From assembly GCA_964585305.1 (NCBI GenBank), contig CAZPDM010000015.1, positions 1-63,341 on the forward strand: a DNA stretch of 63,341 nt, in the 5' to 3' direction. A program made the translations under genes and the position numbers. This stretch comes from CAZPDM01 sp964585305. Its GTDB lineage: Bacteria; Planctomycetota; Uabimicrobiia; Uabimicrobiales; JABWCH01. Numbering within the stretch: position 1 is the first letter of the stretch; each line of letters begins with the position of its first letter. The notes under the pieces were generated by a model. That model had not been told where the DNA came from. It searched no databases and saw nothing but the letters and a program-made list of their open reading frames with translations. This document shows, in pieces, positions 10,122 to 18,583 of this stretch.

Positions 10122-10164
10122 AATAAACTCCTTTTTTAAAAAAAATACACAGAGTTAAACTTCT

Positions 10165-10185
10165 TTTAATCTTAAAAAGATTAAA
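10165..10185. promoter_or_regulatory. 21-bp palindrome in divergent intergenic region, candidate operator
   Basis: TTTAATCTT-AAA-AAGATTAAA is a 9+3+9 palindrome between the divergent M28 peptidase and cyclophilin genes. The same 7+3+7 core recurs at 53784-53800 in another divergent intergenic region. No T-run follows it, which argues against a terminator. Confidence 0.4.
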
Positions 10186-10346
10186 CACAATGTGCAAGAA
10201 AAATTTATTTTTTTTAAAAAAGTTAAAAAAATGAGAATCGAAGCTTTTAAATCTTTCTTTATTTTCTACTTGAATTGTCTCTGGAATTATGGCAAAATTT
10301 GGCATAATTTAGTTAAGTTGTACAAAAAATTTTAGGAGTTTTTTTT

Positions 10347-11135
10347 ATGCAAAAAATTTCTTTATTATTAATTTCGTTACTTATTCTAGGTTCTCTTATT
10401 CTTGCACAATCTTTTGAAAAAGAATATGAAAATGATCCTGTTGTTATAATCAAGACTTCTTTAGGAGAAGTTTCTTTAGAGTTATTTGCTCAAGAAGCTC
10501 CGGAAACAGTCAAAAATTTTATTACTTTAGCTAAAAAGAATTACTATGATGGACTTACATTCCATCGTGTTATTAAAAACTTTATGATCCAAGGCGGATG
10601 TCCTAAGGGAGATGGGACTGGAAATCCTGGATATGAATTTAAAGATGAAATCAATGCTACAGCATTAGGTCTTGATAAACTCATTGCTTTTAACGAAGAA
10701 ACTGGTCCTCATCAATATTTGCTTATTCGTAGCCAACGTGATTTTAATATGGTCATACTTCTTCCTATTATTGATAGTCTTAAGATAAAGGATCAGGAAG
10801 AACTTAATAAACGCCAATTAGAAGTCATGGCAGAAATAAAAAAACTAACTGTAAAAAAATGCTATGAAAATTTAGGTTATAAATATGATGAATCTTTGAA
10901 ATCTCACCCTGTCAAACGTGGTGTTATTGCTATGGCTAATTCTGGTCCAAATACTAATGGTAGCCAATTTTTCATTACAGTTAAAGATGCAGATTGGCTT
11001 TTAGGCAAACATACTGTATTTGGAAAAGTTATTAGTGGGATGGATATTGTAGATAAAATTTCTTTAGTTAAAGTAGATTCTCAGGCTAAACCAGAAGAAA
11101 CAATAAAAATTCTTTCTATTGAAGTTAAAGAATAG
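10347..11135 (+). CDS. Exported cyclophilin-type peptidyl-prolyl isomerase with internal insertion
   Basis: 262 residues, signal peptide ~1-20 (SLLILGSLILAQS), TTAGGAG upstream of the ATG. The cyclophilin core is clear: FHRVIKNFMIQGG near residue 73, then VIAMANSGPNTNGSQFFIT and GKHTVFGKVISGMDIV. The two halves of the core are separated by a charged, largely helical stretch of about 60-70 residues (roughly residues 112-190) that standard bacterial cyclophilins of 160-190 residues lack. It should catalyse proline cis-trans isomerisation in the periplasm. An intrinsic terminator follows directly. Confidence 0.93.
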   Translation: MQKISLLLISLLILGSLILAQSFEKEYENDPVVIIKTSLGEVSLELFAQEAPETVKNFITLAKKNYYDGLTFHRVIKNFMIQGGCPKGDGTGNPGYEFKDEINATALGLDKLIAFNEETGPHQYLLIRSQRDFNMVILLPIIDSLKIKDQEELNKRQLEVMAEIKKLTVKKCYENLGYKYDESLKSHPVKRGVIAMANSGPNTNGSQFFITVKDADWLLGKHTVFGKVISGMDIVDKISLVKVDSQAKPEETIKILSIEVKE

Positions 11136-11155
11136 TTATAAAAATTCTAAAAATA

Positions 11156-11186
11156 AACTCCACCTAAATTTGGTGGAGTTTTCTTT
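11156..11186 (+). terminator. Intrinsic terminator after cyclophilin gene
   Basis: AACTCCACC/GGTGGAGTT, 9-bp stem with loop TAAATTT, followed by TTCTTT. Confidence 0.85.
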
Positions 11187-11204
11187 ATAAGAAACAATAA
11201 AAAC

Positions 11205-11813
11205 ATGCTACAACCCTACAATTTACCAGATCAAATACTTTTGCAGGATTATATAAGTTCCTATCGTTCTTTAGTATGGATTCCCCACGAAAGATGTATT
11301 GTTCTTGGCAATAGTAACAAAATTTATGAAGCAATTTGGGAAGAAAATGTAGAGAAAGATAAAATTCCTGTTATAAAAAGACCTACGGGCGGGCAAACTG
11401 TTTTACTTTCTCCTAATATGCTGGCAATTTCTATTATTCGGAATAGTAAAAATATTGGGCCTTCACGACAATATTTTTTTGAGTATAATAAGAAAATTAT
11501 TGAAATCCTTCAAAAGTTTGATATAACAGATATAAAAGTACAGGGAATTTCAGATATTACTTTGCAGGGAAAAAAGATAGTAGGTTCTGCTATGTATCGT
11601 AATTCGCAAAGAATCTTTTTTCACGCGGTTTTAAACATATCTGAAAATTCGGAAACAATTGAAAGATATTTAAAAATGCCAGCCTCTACTCCTGCATACC
11701 GACAGGGAAGAAACCATGTTGAATTTGTTACATCTCTTGCTGATCAAGGTTTTCAAACAGATATTTTTCTCCTACAATCTACTTTTAGACAAGAAATGGA
11801 AAATTTCTTATGA
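11205..11813 (+). CDS. Lipoate-protein ligase A family protein (catalytic domain only)
   Basis: 202 residues with the biotin/lipoate ligase fold: RPTGGQTVLLSPNMLAIS corresponds to the RRxxGGGxVxHD-type substrate loop, and GKKIVGSAMYRNSQRIFFHA contains the conserved lysine that contacts lipoyl-AMP. It lacks the C-terminal accessory domain of full-length LplA, so it may need a separate partner or act as an octanoyl/lipoyl transferase. Its RRxxGGG motif is reduced (KRPTGGQ). The stop overlaps the comF start by 4 bp (ATGA), indicating a coupled pair. No strong Shine-Dalgarno site is visible before the ATG; the terminator of the previous gene ends 18 bases upstream. Confidence 0.8.
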   Translation: MLQPYNLPDQILLQDYISSYRSLVWIPHERCIVLGNSNKIYEAIWEENVEKDKIPVIKRPTGGQTVLLSPNMLAISIIRNSKNIGPSRQYFFEYNKKIIEILQKFDITDIKVQGISDITLQGKKIVGSAMYRNSQRIFFHAVLNISENSETIERYLKMPASTPAYRQGRNHVEFVTSLADQGFQTDIFLLQSTFRQEMENFL

Positions 11814-12604
11814 AATTTTTTCATCATCTTATATGGCAAATAAAACTTTTTATATTTAATATATTATATTATTTTATTATTGAAGTGGGCCAGTCCATTT
11901 TATCTATATTTTATTCGCAGAATTGTTATGTTTGCAAACAATCTCTTATATATAGCAGTCATCATTATTTATGCCAAAATTGTTGGAGAAATATTGGTCT
12001 TATTAGAGAATCATTTTGCCTTCGTTGTGGTTTACCTCTTGGGGGATTAGAAAATAAGAGTTGTATTGCCTGTCGGACAAAAAAATTTAGCTTTAGCGAA
12101 GTTCGTTGTGCATGTCGTTATCAGGATTCATTACGAGATTTAATTCTATTATTTAAACATCATGGAGTTGCGCAACTATGTTATTTGTTTGCAGGTATGA
12201 TTGCATGGCAAATTCGGCGTCGTCCATTTTCAAATAAAGTTACCGCAATTATTCCAGTTCCAATGTTTTTATCAGATAAGCATCGTAGAGGATATAACCA
12301 AGCAGAACTTCTTGCATTGGTATTATCTAAAATATTAAAAATTCCTTGTTATTCTCATGCAATAAAAAAGATAAAACATACAACAGCTCAAGTTGGTCTT
12401 ACTCATATAGAGCGTAAAAAAAATTTAGTTGATGCTTTTGAAATAAACTTTAAGATAGTAAAAAAACTTATGGATCAAAATGTTTTACTTGTAGACGATA
12501 TTTTTACAACAGGAAGTACAGCTCAAGAATGCAGTCATATTCTTAAACTCGCAGGTATTAAGAATGTGTATGTAGCAACAATTGCTCGTACTGTACCACA
12601 TTAA
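11810..12604 (+). CDS. ComF family phosphoribosyltransferase-like protein
   Basis: 264 residues. Residues ~40-90 hold a zinc-ribbon type set of cysteines (CYVCKQ, CQNCW, CLRCG, CIACR). The C-terminal half is a type I phosphoribosyltransferase domain with IPVPMFLSDKHRRGYNQAE and the PRPP loop VLLVDDIFTTGST. ComF proteins are linked to DNA uptake and PriA-dependent replication restart in other bacteria; priA lies 15 kb downstream in this window, not adjacent. An N-terminal hydrophobic stretch of ~25 residues precedes the zinc ribbon. Overlaps the ligase gene by 4 bp. Confidence 0.9.
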   Translation: MKFFHHLIWQIKLFIFNILYYFIIEVGQSILSIFYSQNCYVCKQSLIYSSHHYLCQNCWRNIGLIRESFCLRCGLPLGGLENKSCIACRTKKFSFSEVRCACRYQDSLRDLILLFKHHGVAQLCYLFAGMIAWQIRRRPFSNKVTAIIPVPMFLSDKHRRGYNQAELLALVLSKILKIPCYSHAIKKIKHTTAQVGLTHIERKKNLVDAFEINFKIVKKLMDQNVLLVDDIFTTGSTAQECSHILKLAGIKNVYVATIARTVPH

Positions 12605-12628
12605 AAAAATTGTTCAGGGGAAAATTCT

Positions 12629-13348
12629 ATGCAATTCCAAATCATTGTTCTATGTTGCTTATCTATTTTAGCTATTTCATGTGGAACGGCATCTTATGAT
12701 AAAGCTGAACTTTATAGTGCACTACCCTCACCAGAAGAAAAACAATATAATGATGCTCCATCGGCTATTAGTATTCGAGAAATCGAGCAACTTAGAGCGC
12801 AGATAAAACCTCCTATCCGTATTGCAGTGGCAGAACCATATAATTCTGCTTGGAAAGCAGATGAATCAAAAATAATAGAAAGTTGGCTGCCTCTTTTGCA
12901 AAATGCTAATCTTGCTAAAGAAATTGTCCTTATTCCGCGTAGTATGATGAGTAATGGATATACCTATTCAGATTATCTTAAATTTGCTCGAACTGCAGGT
13001 GCGCAATTACAAGCCGATGCAGTTTTAGTATTCTCTGAAGCTGCTCATATTCAAAAATATCTTAATTTTTTTAGTATTTTTGACTATGTATTAGTTGGCC
13101 TTTGGGTAGCTCCAGGGCATCATAGAGATGCTTATATTGTCGTAGATGCAATGTTAGTGGATGTTGCAAATGGCTATGTTTATGGAACTGCTCGTGGCGA
13201 ATGTGAAACTAAAGAAATGAAGCCATATATGTATTGTGATGATGGTGATACAATCAGAGAAGCACATGTAGAAGCCGTAAGACAATTGGGGACCAAATTA
13301 GAAAATGAAGCTAAAAGAATTGTAGCTAATGTGCAAAGTCAAAAATAG
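12629..13348 (+). CDS. Predicted lipoprotein of unknown function
   Basis: 239 residues; begins with a hydrophobic signal and a lipobox-like LAIS-Cys (Cys18). The GGGGA Shine-Dalgarno site is well placed. The mature part starts with a variable linker and then alternates beta-type and helical segments (IRIAVAEPY, AQLQADAVLVFSEA, DAYIVVDAMLVDVANGYVYG). That pattern resembles the small CsgG/GNA1162-like group of outer-membrane lipoproteins that combine a conserved strand-rich core with stress-dependent expression, but I do not recognise a specific family. It lies upstream of a second CsgG-like gene (13753), which fits a shared envelope role. Confidence 0.72.
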   Translation: MQFQIIVLCCLSILAISCGTASYDKAELYSALPSPEEKQYNDAPSAISIREIEQLRAQIKPPIRIAVAEPYNSAWKADESKIIESWLPLLQNANLAKEIVLIPRSMMSNGYTYSDYLKFARTAGAQLQADAVLVFSEAAHIQKYLNFFSIFDYVLVGLWVAPGHHRDAYIVVDAMLVDVANGYVYGTARGECETKEMKPYMYCDDGDTIREAHVEAVRQLGTKLENEAKRIVANVQSQK

Positions 13349-13387
13349 TTCTTTACACAAAAATTCGAATATAATTAGGATAATTTT

Positions 13388-13687
13388 GTGAAAATAAAAA
13401 TAATAATCCTTGCTATCCTTGTTGCATTTCTTGTTTTGATGTTTATAACTACACCTGACAAAGATCAACATATAAAAGCAATCAACAACACACTTCTTTC
13501 TGATATAGAAAAGGGAACAAATAGAACTTCTTCGGAAGGCTTAAAAAAAATGACATTTAGTTTGACAAAACTTCGAATAGAAACAAATGCAAAGTTTTAT
13601 AACTTTTATTTATTTTCTGGAATAAAAGAAGAAGAAAACTGGATTAGTGTAGGCTTTTTAGGAATGGTTTTTGTTTCAGGAGAATAA
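13388..13687 (+). CDS. Small membrane-anchored protein, possibly DUF4359-like
   Basis: 99 residues from a GTG start with AGGA seven bases upstream. One N-terminal transmembrane helix (residues ~4-20) is followed by TPDKDQHI and a small domain ending in a hydrophobic strand (SVGFLGMVFVSGE). The layout, a helix followed by TxPxxxxH and a C-terminal phrase about YxxFSxxxxxxxWxSxGFLG, resembles DUF4359 proteins, whose function is unknown. The hairpin 13708-13742 follows it. Confidence 0.6.
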   Translation: MKIKIIILAILVAFLVLMFITTPDKDQHIKAINNTLLSDIEKGTNRTSSEGLKKMTFSLTKLRIETNAKFYNFYLFSGIKEEENWISVGFLGMVFVSGE

Positions 13688-13707
13688 AAGAAACTCTTTT
13701 AAGGAAT

Positions 13708-13742
13708 ATGCAACCGTCTTTTTAATAAGTTCTAGGTTGCAT
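13708..13742 (+). other. Hairpin upstream of CsgG-like gene, weak terminator or translational control
   Basis: ATGCAACC (13708-13715) pairs with GGTTGCAT (13735-13742); the loop is 19 bases and AATTTTTATT follows. It ends ten bases before the next start codon, where no good Shine-Dalgarno site is visible. Confidence 0.45.
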
Positions 13743-13752
13743 AATTTTTATT

Positions 13753-15102
13753 ATGAAAAAATTATATATATTTAGCATATTTTTCTTATTTATCTGTATA
13801 TTTGTACTTGGGCAAAATACAAATGCTCCCAAGCTAATTATTTTGCCATTTCAAATACAAGGTGAACTTCCTGGAACTCTTGGAGAGACAGTTACTGATT
13901 TAACCGCAAACAGATTAAATACAAGCAAATATTACATTTTGGATCGCTCTGCATTAGATAAAAATATCCAACAAAAAGTTCTAATAGAATCTTTAACTGT
14001 TGATAATGTTGAGCTTTTGAAAAGCTTAAATATTGAATTAGTAATGTTTGGTCAAATTGCTAAAGTAAGTGATAAATATTATGGTGGCTACCGTATTGTA
14101 GAAGTTGCAACAGCACGTGTTGCTATCAGCGATTCTATTAAAGCAAATACCTTTGATGAATTTTTAGAAGGAATTTATCAATCGCTAGCCGCAAAAGGAT
14201 TTCATCAGACTAAAGAAAATAAAATAGAAAACAAAGATGATAAAGAGTATATCTTAGTAAAACGTGAGCAATGGGAAATGCTCAATAAATTTGTCAAACA
14301 AACAAAAACTCCAACTCCTAACCTTGATAAACAGGCAGAAAATTACTTAGCAACTTGGCAACAAAGTATTATCCAAAATAGAAGTTATGGCCCTATACTT
14401 AAAGCAATGAAAAATTCTAGCCGAGATTTAGATGATGTTATAGAAGAATCTTCCGAACAAGAAATTCCTAGATTACGTGCATTACAGGCACAGCTTGATG
14501 CAACAATGGAAAAAATTAAAGAAATACAGAAATTGGATGCTCAAAGTTATGAAAAAATTGCTACGGCTGTTTCTCAAAATAACTTACGTCTAGTAACAAG
14601 TCTCATTGGTCAATATTGCAATGAAACTACTCATTTTAAAATTATGACAGAATCTCTTGCAAAACTTTCTTATCAACTTGCTATTAGTGTTTGGGTTAAT
14701 CCAAGTTCTGGCTATAAAGACACAGGTGCTGGACCAGATCCACAAATTAAACTGCAAGTATTTTCTTTTTATCCAAAACATCGCTATTTCCCAGCAGAAT
14801 GGAAACAAATAGGTAATGGGTTGTTTGAAAAAAATGATATTGTAGGCGATGTTGAATTAGGATATGTTACAATTAATTTTGACTTTGAACATAATTATGC
14901 TATACGTATTCAACTTTTTGAAAGAAATTTGCTCAAAAATGAAAGTCTGGGTGATACAGAGATAGATATATCTTCCTTAGTGCAAAGTGGTATTGATCAA
15001 GCTGTATACTGGACAAAAAAGACTCCTTATGGAGAAATGACAATAAAAATTCTTACTAAAAGAATTACTTTTCCCAATCCTTTACCCAAATTTCATGAAT
15101 AA
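13753..15102 (+). CDS. Secreted protein with CsgG-like N-terminal and C2-like C-terminal domains
   Basis: 449 residues, signal peptide ~1-20. Residues ~25-150 read as a CsgG/TolB-N type domain: LIILPFQIQG, ILDRSALDKN, LLKSLNIELVMFGQIAK and a long strand region. Residues ~150-300 are charged and helical. Residues ~310-445 contain GAGPDPQIKLQVFSF followed by LGYVTINFDFEHNYAIRIQL and NESLGDTEIDI, the strand order and Asp placement of a C2-like beta-sandwich. Together this suggests an envelope protein that senses or binds at the membrane; the function itself is unknown. Confidence 0.75.
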   Translation: MKKLYIFSIFFLFICIFVLGQNTNAPKLIILPFQIQGELPGTLGETVTDLTANRLNTSKYYILDRSALDKNIQQKVLIESLTVDNVELLKSLNIELVMFGQIAKVSDKYYGGYRIVEVATARVAISDSIKANTFDEFLEGIYQSLAAKGFHQTKENKIENKDDKEYILVKREQWEMLNKFVKQTKTPTPNLDKQAENYLATWQQSIIQNRSYGPILKAMKNSSRDLDDVIEESSEQEIPRLRALQAQLDATMEKIKEIQKLDAQSYEKIATAVSQNNLRLVTSLIGQYCNETTHFKIMTESLAKLSYQLAISVWVNPSSGYKDTGAGPDPQIKLQVFSFYPKHRYFPAEWKQIGNGLFEKNDIVGDVELGYVTINFDFEHNYAIRIQLFERNLLKNESLGDTEIDISSLVQSGIDQAVYWTKKTPYGEMTIKILTKRITFPNPLPKFHE

Positions 15103-15131
15103 TTTTTTTTGTTTTGTTTAAAGGAAAGAAT

Positions 15132-15500
15132 ATGCCTAAAACAAAAAATGAAAAAAAAGAAAAGCCAGAAAATCAGGAAAATCAGCTCACATCCGCACAA
15201 CCAGTTGTATTAAATGGAATGGTAAACTATAATCCTGGCTCGATTGTGAGTCGCACTATAGCAAAAAATAAAGCGGGAAATCTTACACTTTTTGCTTTTG
15301 ATAAAGGGCAAGGGTTAAGCGAACATTCCGCCCCATTCGATGCTTTGGTACAAATATTAGAAGGCAAAGCAGAGCTTACGATTGGTGGTAAAATGGTAGA
15401 AGCTAAAGCTGGGGAAATAGTGTTGATGCCTGCAAATATTTCGCATGCTGTTCATGCTTCAGAATCTTTTAAAATGCTATTAATTATGATTAAAGGATAG
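15132..15500 (+). CDS. Small cupin-domain protein
   Basis: 122 residues from the ATG at 15132, chosen over the upstream in-frame TTG because AAGGAAAG lies three bases before it. The N-terminus is a charged Lys/Glu/Gln linker. Residues ~50-120 are a single cupin barrel: GQGLSEHSAPFDALVQILEG matches motif 1, and GEIVLMPANISHAVHA is motif 2 with the metal-ligand His. Motif 1 keeps one His (EHSAP) and Glu. Typical for small stand-alone cupins with unassigned substrate. It sits eight bases before the PEP-CTERM gene. Confidence 0.88.
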   Translation: MPKTKNEKKEKPENQENQLTSAQPVVLNGMVNYNPGSIVSRTIAKNKAGNLTLFAFDKGQGLSEHSAPFDALVQILEGKAELTIGGKMVEAKAGEIVLMPANISHAVHASESFKMLLIMIKG

Positions 15501-15507
15501 ATAGAAT

Positions 15508-16263
15508 ATGAAAATTAAAATAATTTTCTTTCTCTATTTTATTTTTGTTTTTTCTTTTTATATTCAAGCTGAGGAAATTCATCGTTGGAAATTAGATGAA
15601 ACATCTGGAAGTATAGTATATGATTCTATTGGGAATATCAATGGAACAATCTATGGTGGTACTTTTTCCAATGGTTCTGCTCAGTTTGATGGTGTCAATG
15701 ATTATGTTGCTCTTTCTAGTACAGTTCGCTTACATGATGAACAAAACTGGACAATATCTGTATGGTATAAAGGCTCAACAGCAGGCACTGATTGGACAGG
15801 GGCTACCCTATTAGGAACAATTGGTAATGATTGGTGGGCTTCGATGGCTATTACAGATGGGAAGGCCAAATATCTTCACGCAACAGATAATGGCTATCAG
15901 ACAAGTTATGATAACTTAACAGGAACATCAAACGTTACTGATAATCAATGGCATAATATTATCATTCGCAATTATTCTAATAGAACTGCGGATGTAATCG
16001 TTGATGGTGTTGTTGAAGTCTCAGGTTCCTCCTTGCTAGCTGGCACGCCCAGTCAAGATGTTATGTCTTTTCGCTTAGATTATTTTATGGTTGGTTCACC
16101 AGGGATTTATGCTTCTGGTTCTTTAAAGGATGTTAGAGTTTTTAATACTGCTATCACCGATCAAGAAGTTGCAAGTATTGCTGGAGGAGCAGTTCCGGAA
16201 CCTTTTAGTTTAGTATTGCTATTGTTTGGTGTTTTAGGATATGCTAAATTTAGAAAAAAATAA
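15508..16263 (+). CDS. LamG-like secreted protein with PEP-CTERM sorting signal
   Basis: 251 residues. Signal peptide ~1-21. The mature part is a concanavalin-like LamG/LamGL domain: HRWKLDETSGSIVYDSIG, SAQFDGVNDYVALS, DNQWHNIIIRNYSNRTADV and GSLKDVRVFNTAITDQEVA are the standard strand motifs. The C-terminus is a PEP-CTERM signal: VPEP, a hydrophobic helix and a basic tail (YAKFRKK). Such signals are processed by exosortase in exopolysaccharide-producing Gram-negative bacteria; no exosortase gene is in this window. A near-perfect 17-bp hairpin follows the stop. Confidence 0.93.
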   Translation: MKIKIIFFLYFIFVFSFYIQAEEIHRWKLDETSGSIVYDSIGNINGTIYGGTFSNGSAQFDGVNDYVALSSTVRLHDEQNWTISVWYKGSTAGTDWTGATLLGTIGNDWWASMAITDGKAKYLHATDNGYQTSYDNLTGTSNVTDNQWHNIIIRNYSNRTADVIVDGVVEVSGSSLLAGTPSQDVMSFRLDYFMVGSPGIYASGSLKDVRVFNTAITDQEVASIAGGAVPEPFSLVLLLFGVLGYAKFRKK

Positions 16264-16320
16264 TTTAATATCCCTGAACTTTTTAGTTTCAGGGATATTA
16301 AATTATGGGATTTTTTCTTC
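16262..16320 (+). terminator. 17-bp perfect hairpin after the PEP-CTERM gene
   Basis: 16262-16278 pairs perfectly with 16288-16304, loop CTTTTTAGT. The T-run (TTTTTTCTTC) starts seven bases after the stem rather than immediately, so terminator strength is uncertain. Confidence 0.6.
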
Positions 16321-16330
16321 AGGGAAATAT

Positions 16331-17992
16331 ATGCAAAAGAATATAAAATTTTTTCTTATTATATTATGTATTTTCTCTACCATCGAAATATATGCACAAG
16401 ACAATCAAACATTAGTATACGCAGAGTTTGGCTCTATTGAAACGTTAGATACTATTACTTGTACGCAGAACAGTGAATTGAGAATTTGCGAATTTCTATT
16501 TGATAGCTTAGTCTGTCAAAATTATGATGGTACATTAGGTTTATCTTTAGCAAAAGATTTAGATATATCTCCAGATGGCCTTTCGTATACATTTATTTTG
16601 AATGATAATTTATTTTGGAGCGATGGGGTTCCTCTTACTACTTTAGATATAGAATTTACATTAGCAATACTTATGAACCCTCAAACAGATCAATGCAATA
16701 CCATTCTAATGAGATATGTTGAGGATGTTGAATGTATAAATCCTAAAAGAATTAGTATTAACCTTTCCCAGCCATTTTTTAATCCATTATCTTTATTTAC
16801 TTTCAAATTATTGCCTAAACATAAAATTCAGCAGCCTATTTTGAAATATGGAAATGATTTTGGAAAGAATCCAATTGGATGTGGTCCATTTCGATATCAA
16901 GCTTGGAAAAATAATCAAATTATTTTGGAAAGAAATTCTAATTATTACCGTCGTAAAGCATTTATAAACAATATCATTATAAATATATACTCTGACCGTA
17001 AAGTTGCATTCGAAGCATTATTGCAAGAAAAAATACATATTATTCCTGAGATTTCTATAGAGGAAATTATATCACTAGAAAAAAACTCTCAGATCAAAAT
17101 ATATAATTCACAAAACCCTATTCCTGAAACCCCTAAAAAGAAACTAGGTGTATCCGAAACGTCATCCGAATTTTGTCCCATTATCCATTTTATAGCATTT
17201 AACCATCATACTGAAAATTCCTTTTATACTTTATTCAAAGATATAAAATTTCGTCGTGCTATTTTACAAGCAATCGAAAGAGAAAAAATTTGGAACACTC
17301 TTTTTTATTTCCATGCTTCTAAGAATAAACAGATTTCTTTAGTTCTTCCTGGCCCATTTCCTATAGGAAGTTGGGCAAATGATCCAAGTATTATTCCTTT
17401 AAAATACGATCTTGATTATAGTCGTCAATTATTAAGAGAATCTCTTCTCCCAAAAGGATACCAAGAAATCAATGGAATGTGGACAAAACCTGAATTTGGA
17501 GTATTAGAAATTAGTTTAAAATATCCACAGGAACAGGAAACGGTTGCAAAAGCCTGCTTTCAAATTGCTGAAAATTTAAAAAAGTTAGGAATTTCTATTA
17601 AACTAGAACAACGAGAACAATCCCTTTTACGAAAAGAGGCTTATCATAACTTTCAATTTGATTTACTTTATGAAACTTATAATTTTGATGGAACGTTAAA
17701 TTTATTTCCTTTATTTGATCCTAATGCAATAAAATCAGGGCAAAGTAATTTTTCCGGATATGTTGATTCTAGATTGGTTGAGTTATTTTATGAACTTCAA
17801 AACAGCTTGAACCCTGGCTCCATACGTTCTATATCTCAGAAAATTCATCGTTATTTGGTAGAAGTTAATCCCCATTTATTTTTATGGCAACCTAATTTAT
17901 ATACTGCTTATCATAAAAATTTAAAGAACTTTTCTCTTAATTCTAAACATATATTTTTAAAACCTGCAAATTGGAAGATTTCTCAAAATTAG
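16331..17992 (+). CDS. Extracellular solute-binding protein family 5 (oligopeptide-binding type)
   Basis: 553 residues from the ATG at 16331, chosen because AGGGA precedes it and a signal peptide (MQKNIKFFLIILC...IYAQ) begins there. Family hallmarks: an early LVYAEFGSIETLDT strand, KDLDISPDGLSYTFIL with the WSDGVPLT loop, NPIGCGPFRYQAW, and FRRAILQAIEREKIW. These proteins deliver oligopeptides or nickel to ABC permeases. No permease or ATPase gene is adjacent, so it is either an orphan binding protein or has a dispersed partner. There is no lipobox. Confidence 0.9.
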   Translation: MQKNIKFFLIILCIFSTIEIYAQDNQTLVYAEFGSIETLDTITCTQNSELRICEFLFDSLVCQNYDGTLGLSLAKDLDISPDGLSYTFILNDNLFWSDGVPLTTLDIEFTLAILMNPQTDQCNTILMRYVEDVECINPKRISINLSQPFFNPLSLFTFKLLPKHKIQQPILKYGNDFGKNPIGCGPFRYQAWKNNQIILERNSNYYRRKAFINNIIINIYSDRKVAFEALLQEKIHIIPEISIEEIISLEKNSQIKIYNSQNPIPETPKKKLGVSETSSEFCPIIHFIAFNHHTENSFYTLFKDIKFRRAILQAIEREKIWNTLFYFHASKNKQISLVLPGPFPIGSWANDPSIIPLKYDLDYSRQLLRESLLPKGYQEINGMWTKPEFGVLEISLKYPQEQETVAKACFQIAENLKKLGISIKLEQREQSLLRKEAYHNFQFDLLYETYNFDGTLNLFPLFDPNAIKSGQSNFSGYVDSRLVELFYELQNSLNPGSIRSISQKIHRYLVEVNPHLFLWQPNLYTAYHKNLKNFSLNSKHIFLKPANWKISQN

Positions 17993-18013
17993 GTTACTAT
18001 AAAGTTTTTTCAC

Positions 18014-18042
18014 TTGACAATTTTACTTTTTGGGATTATAAT
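18014..18042 (+). promoter_or_regulatory. Perfect consensus sigma-70 promoter
   Basis: TTGACA (18014-18019), 17-bp spacer, TATAAT (18037-18042). It would start transcription near 18049, just before the structured region. Confidence 0.82.
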
Positions 18043-18048
18043 TCCCCT

Positions 18049-18204
18049 TAATAAAAAGGGTGTGGTAGTGAGTACTATCATAGGGATTTGGTGGTCGGGC
18101 CGCCATCATTATATCGTATTCTCAATATATGTGAATACTGGGAATTGCAGTTTTCCCCAAGCTGACATTGTGCTTAAAACAAAAAAATAAAAAAATTTTT
18201 TTGT
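18049..18204 (+). ncRNA. Candidate structured RNA: small RNA or long 5' leader, class unknown
   Basis: Immediately after a perfect promoter, ~155 bases are richer in G+C than the surroundings and fold as a chain of hairpins: CCCTT/AAGGG; TGGTAGT/ACTATCA with loop GAGT; TGGTGG/CCATCA; GTATTC/GAATAC with an 11-base loop; GGGAA/TTCCC. An A/T stem (ACAAAAAAA/TTTTTTTGT) closes the region at 18179-18204. It can be an independent small RNA or the leader of the membrane protein gene at 18233. I checked for the hallmark sequences of SRP RNA, RNase P, tmRNA and common riboswitches and did not find them. Confidence 0.5.
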
Positions 18205-18232
18205 AACTGATGAAGCAATGCTGGAGAATATT

Positions 18233-18574
18233 ATGAGTGATCATTATGAATCTACAGATACAGAAGAAAGTAACCCTGGTTGTTTTTTCCGGATGATTTG
18301 GTTTTTGCTAGGAAATGTTGCTTTAGCAATTTCATTTTTATTTCTTGTCAAATTAGGAAAAAACTATACCATAGTTGATGGTATTTATTGGATGTTTGTA
18401 GGAATTATGATAGCAGCCCGATATATAGATATGAAAACTTCTCAAAAACTTCAAAATGCAAAAGAGCAAAATAAAGATAATCCTAAAAATGTTGTTAAAT
18501 ATATACTATTCCTACTTCCAATTTCTTTTATTTTATGGGTGGGCGGTCACTTTATAGCCAAATTATTGCCATAG
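18233..18574 (+). CDS. Small three-helix membrane protein, unknown
   Basis: 113 residues from the ATG at 18233, preferred over the in-frame ATG at 18218 because TGGAG lies six bases upstream of it. An acidic N-terminus (ESTDTEESN) is followed by three transmembrane segments (about residues 20-42, 48-64 and 88-110) separated by a charged KxxQNAKEQNKDN loop. No family is recognised. Its expression would be set by the strong promoter and structured leader upstream. A strong terminator follows. Confidence 0.7.
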   Translation: MSDHYESTDTEESNPGCFFRMIWFLLGNVALAISFLFLVKLGKNYTIVDGIYWMFVGIMIAARYIDMKTSQKLQNAKEQNKDNPKNVVKYILFLLPISFILWVGGHFIAKLLP

Positions 18575-18583
18575 AAAACAAAA

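Noticed and set aside
18049..18204. 6S RNA, SRP RNA or tmRNA.
   Set aside because: No long closing stem with central bubble, no GGAAGGAAGCAGCC-type SRP loop, and no tRNA-like end.
18204..18240. Hammerhead-like CTGATGA followed by an AGC/GCT stem.
   Set aside because: The required GAAA after the stem and the flanking stems are missing; it overlaps the ribosome-binding site of the membrane protein gene.
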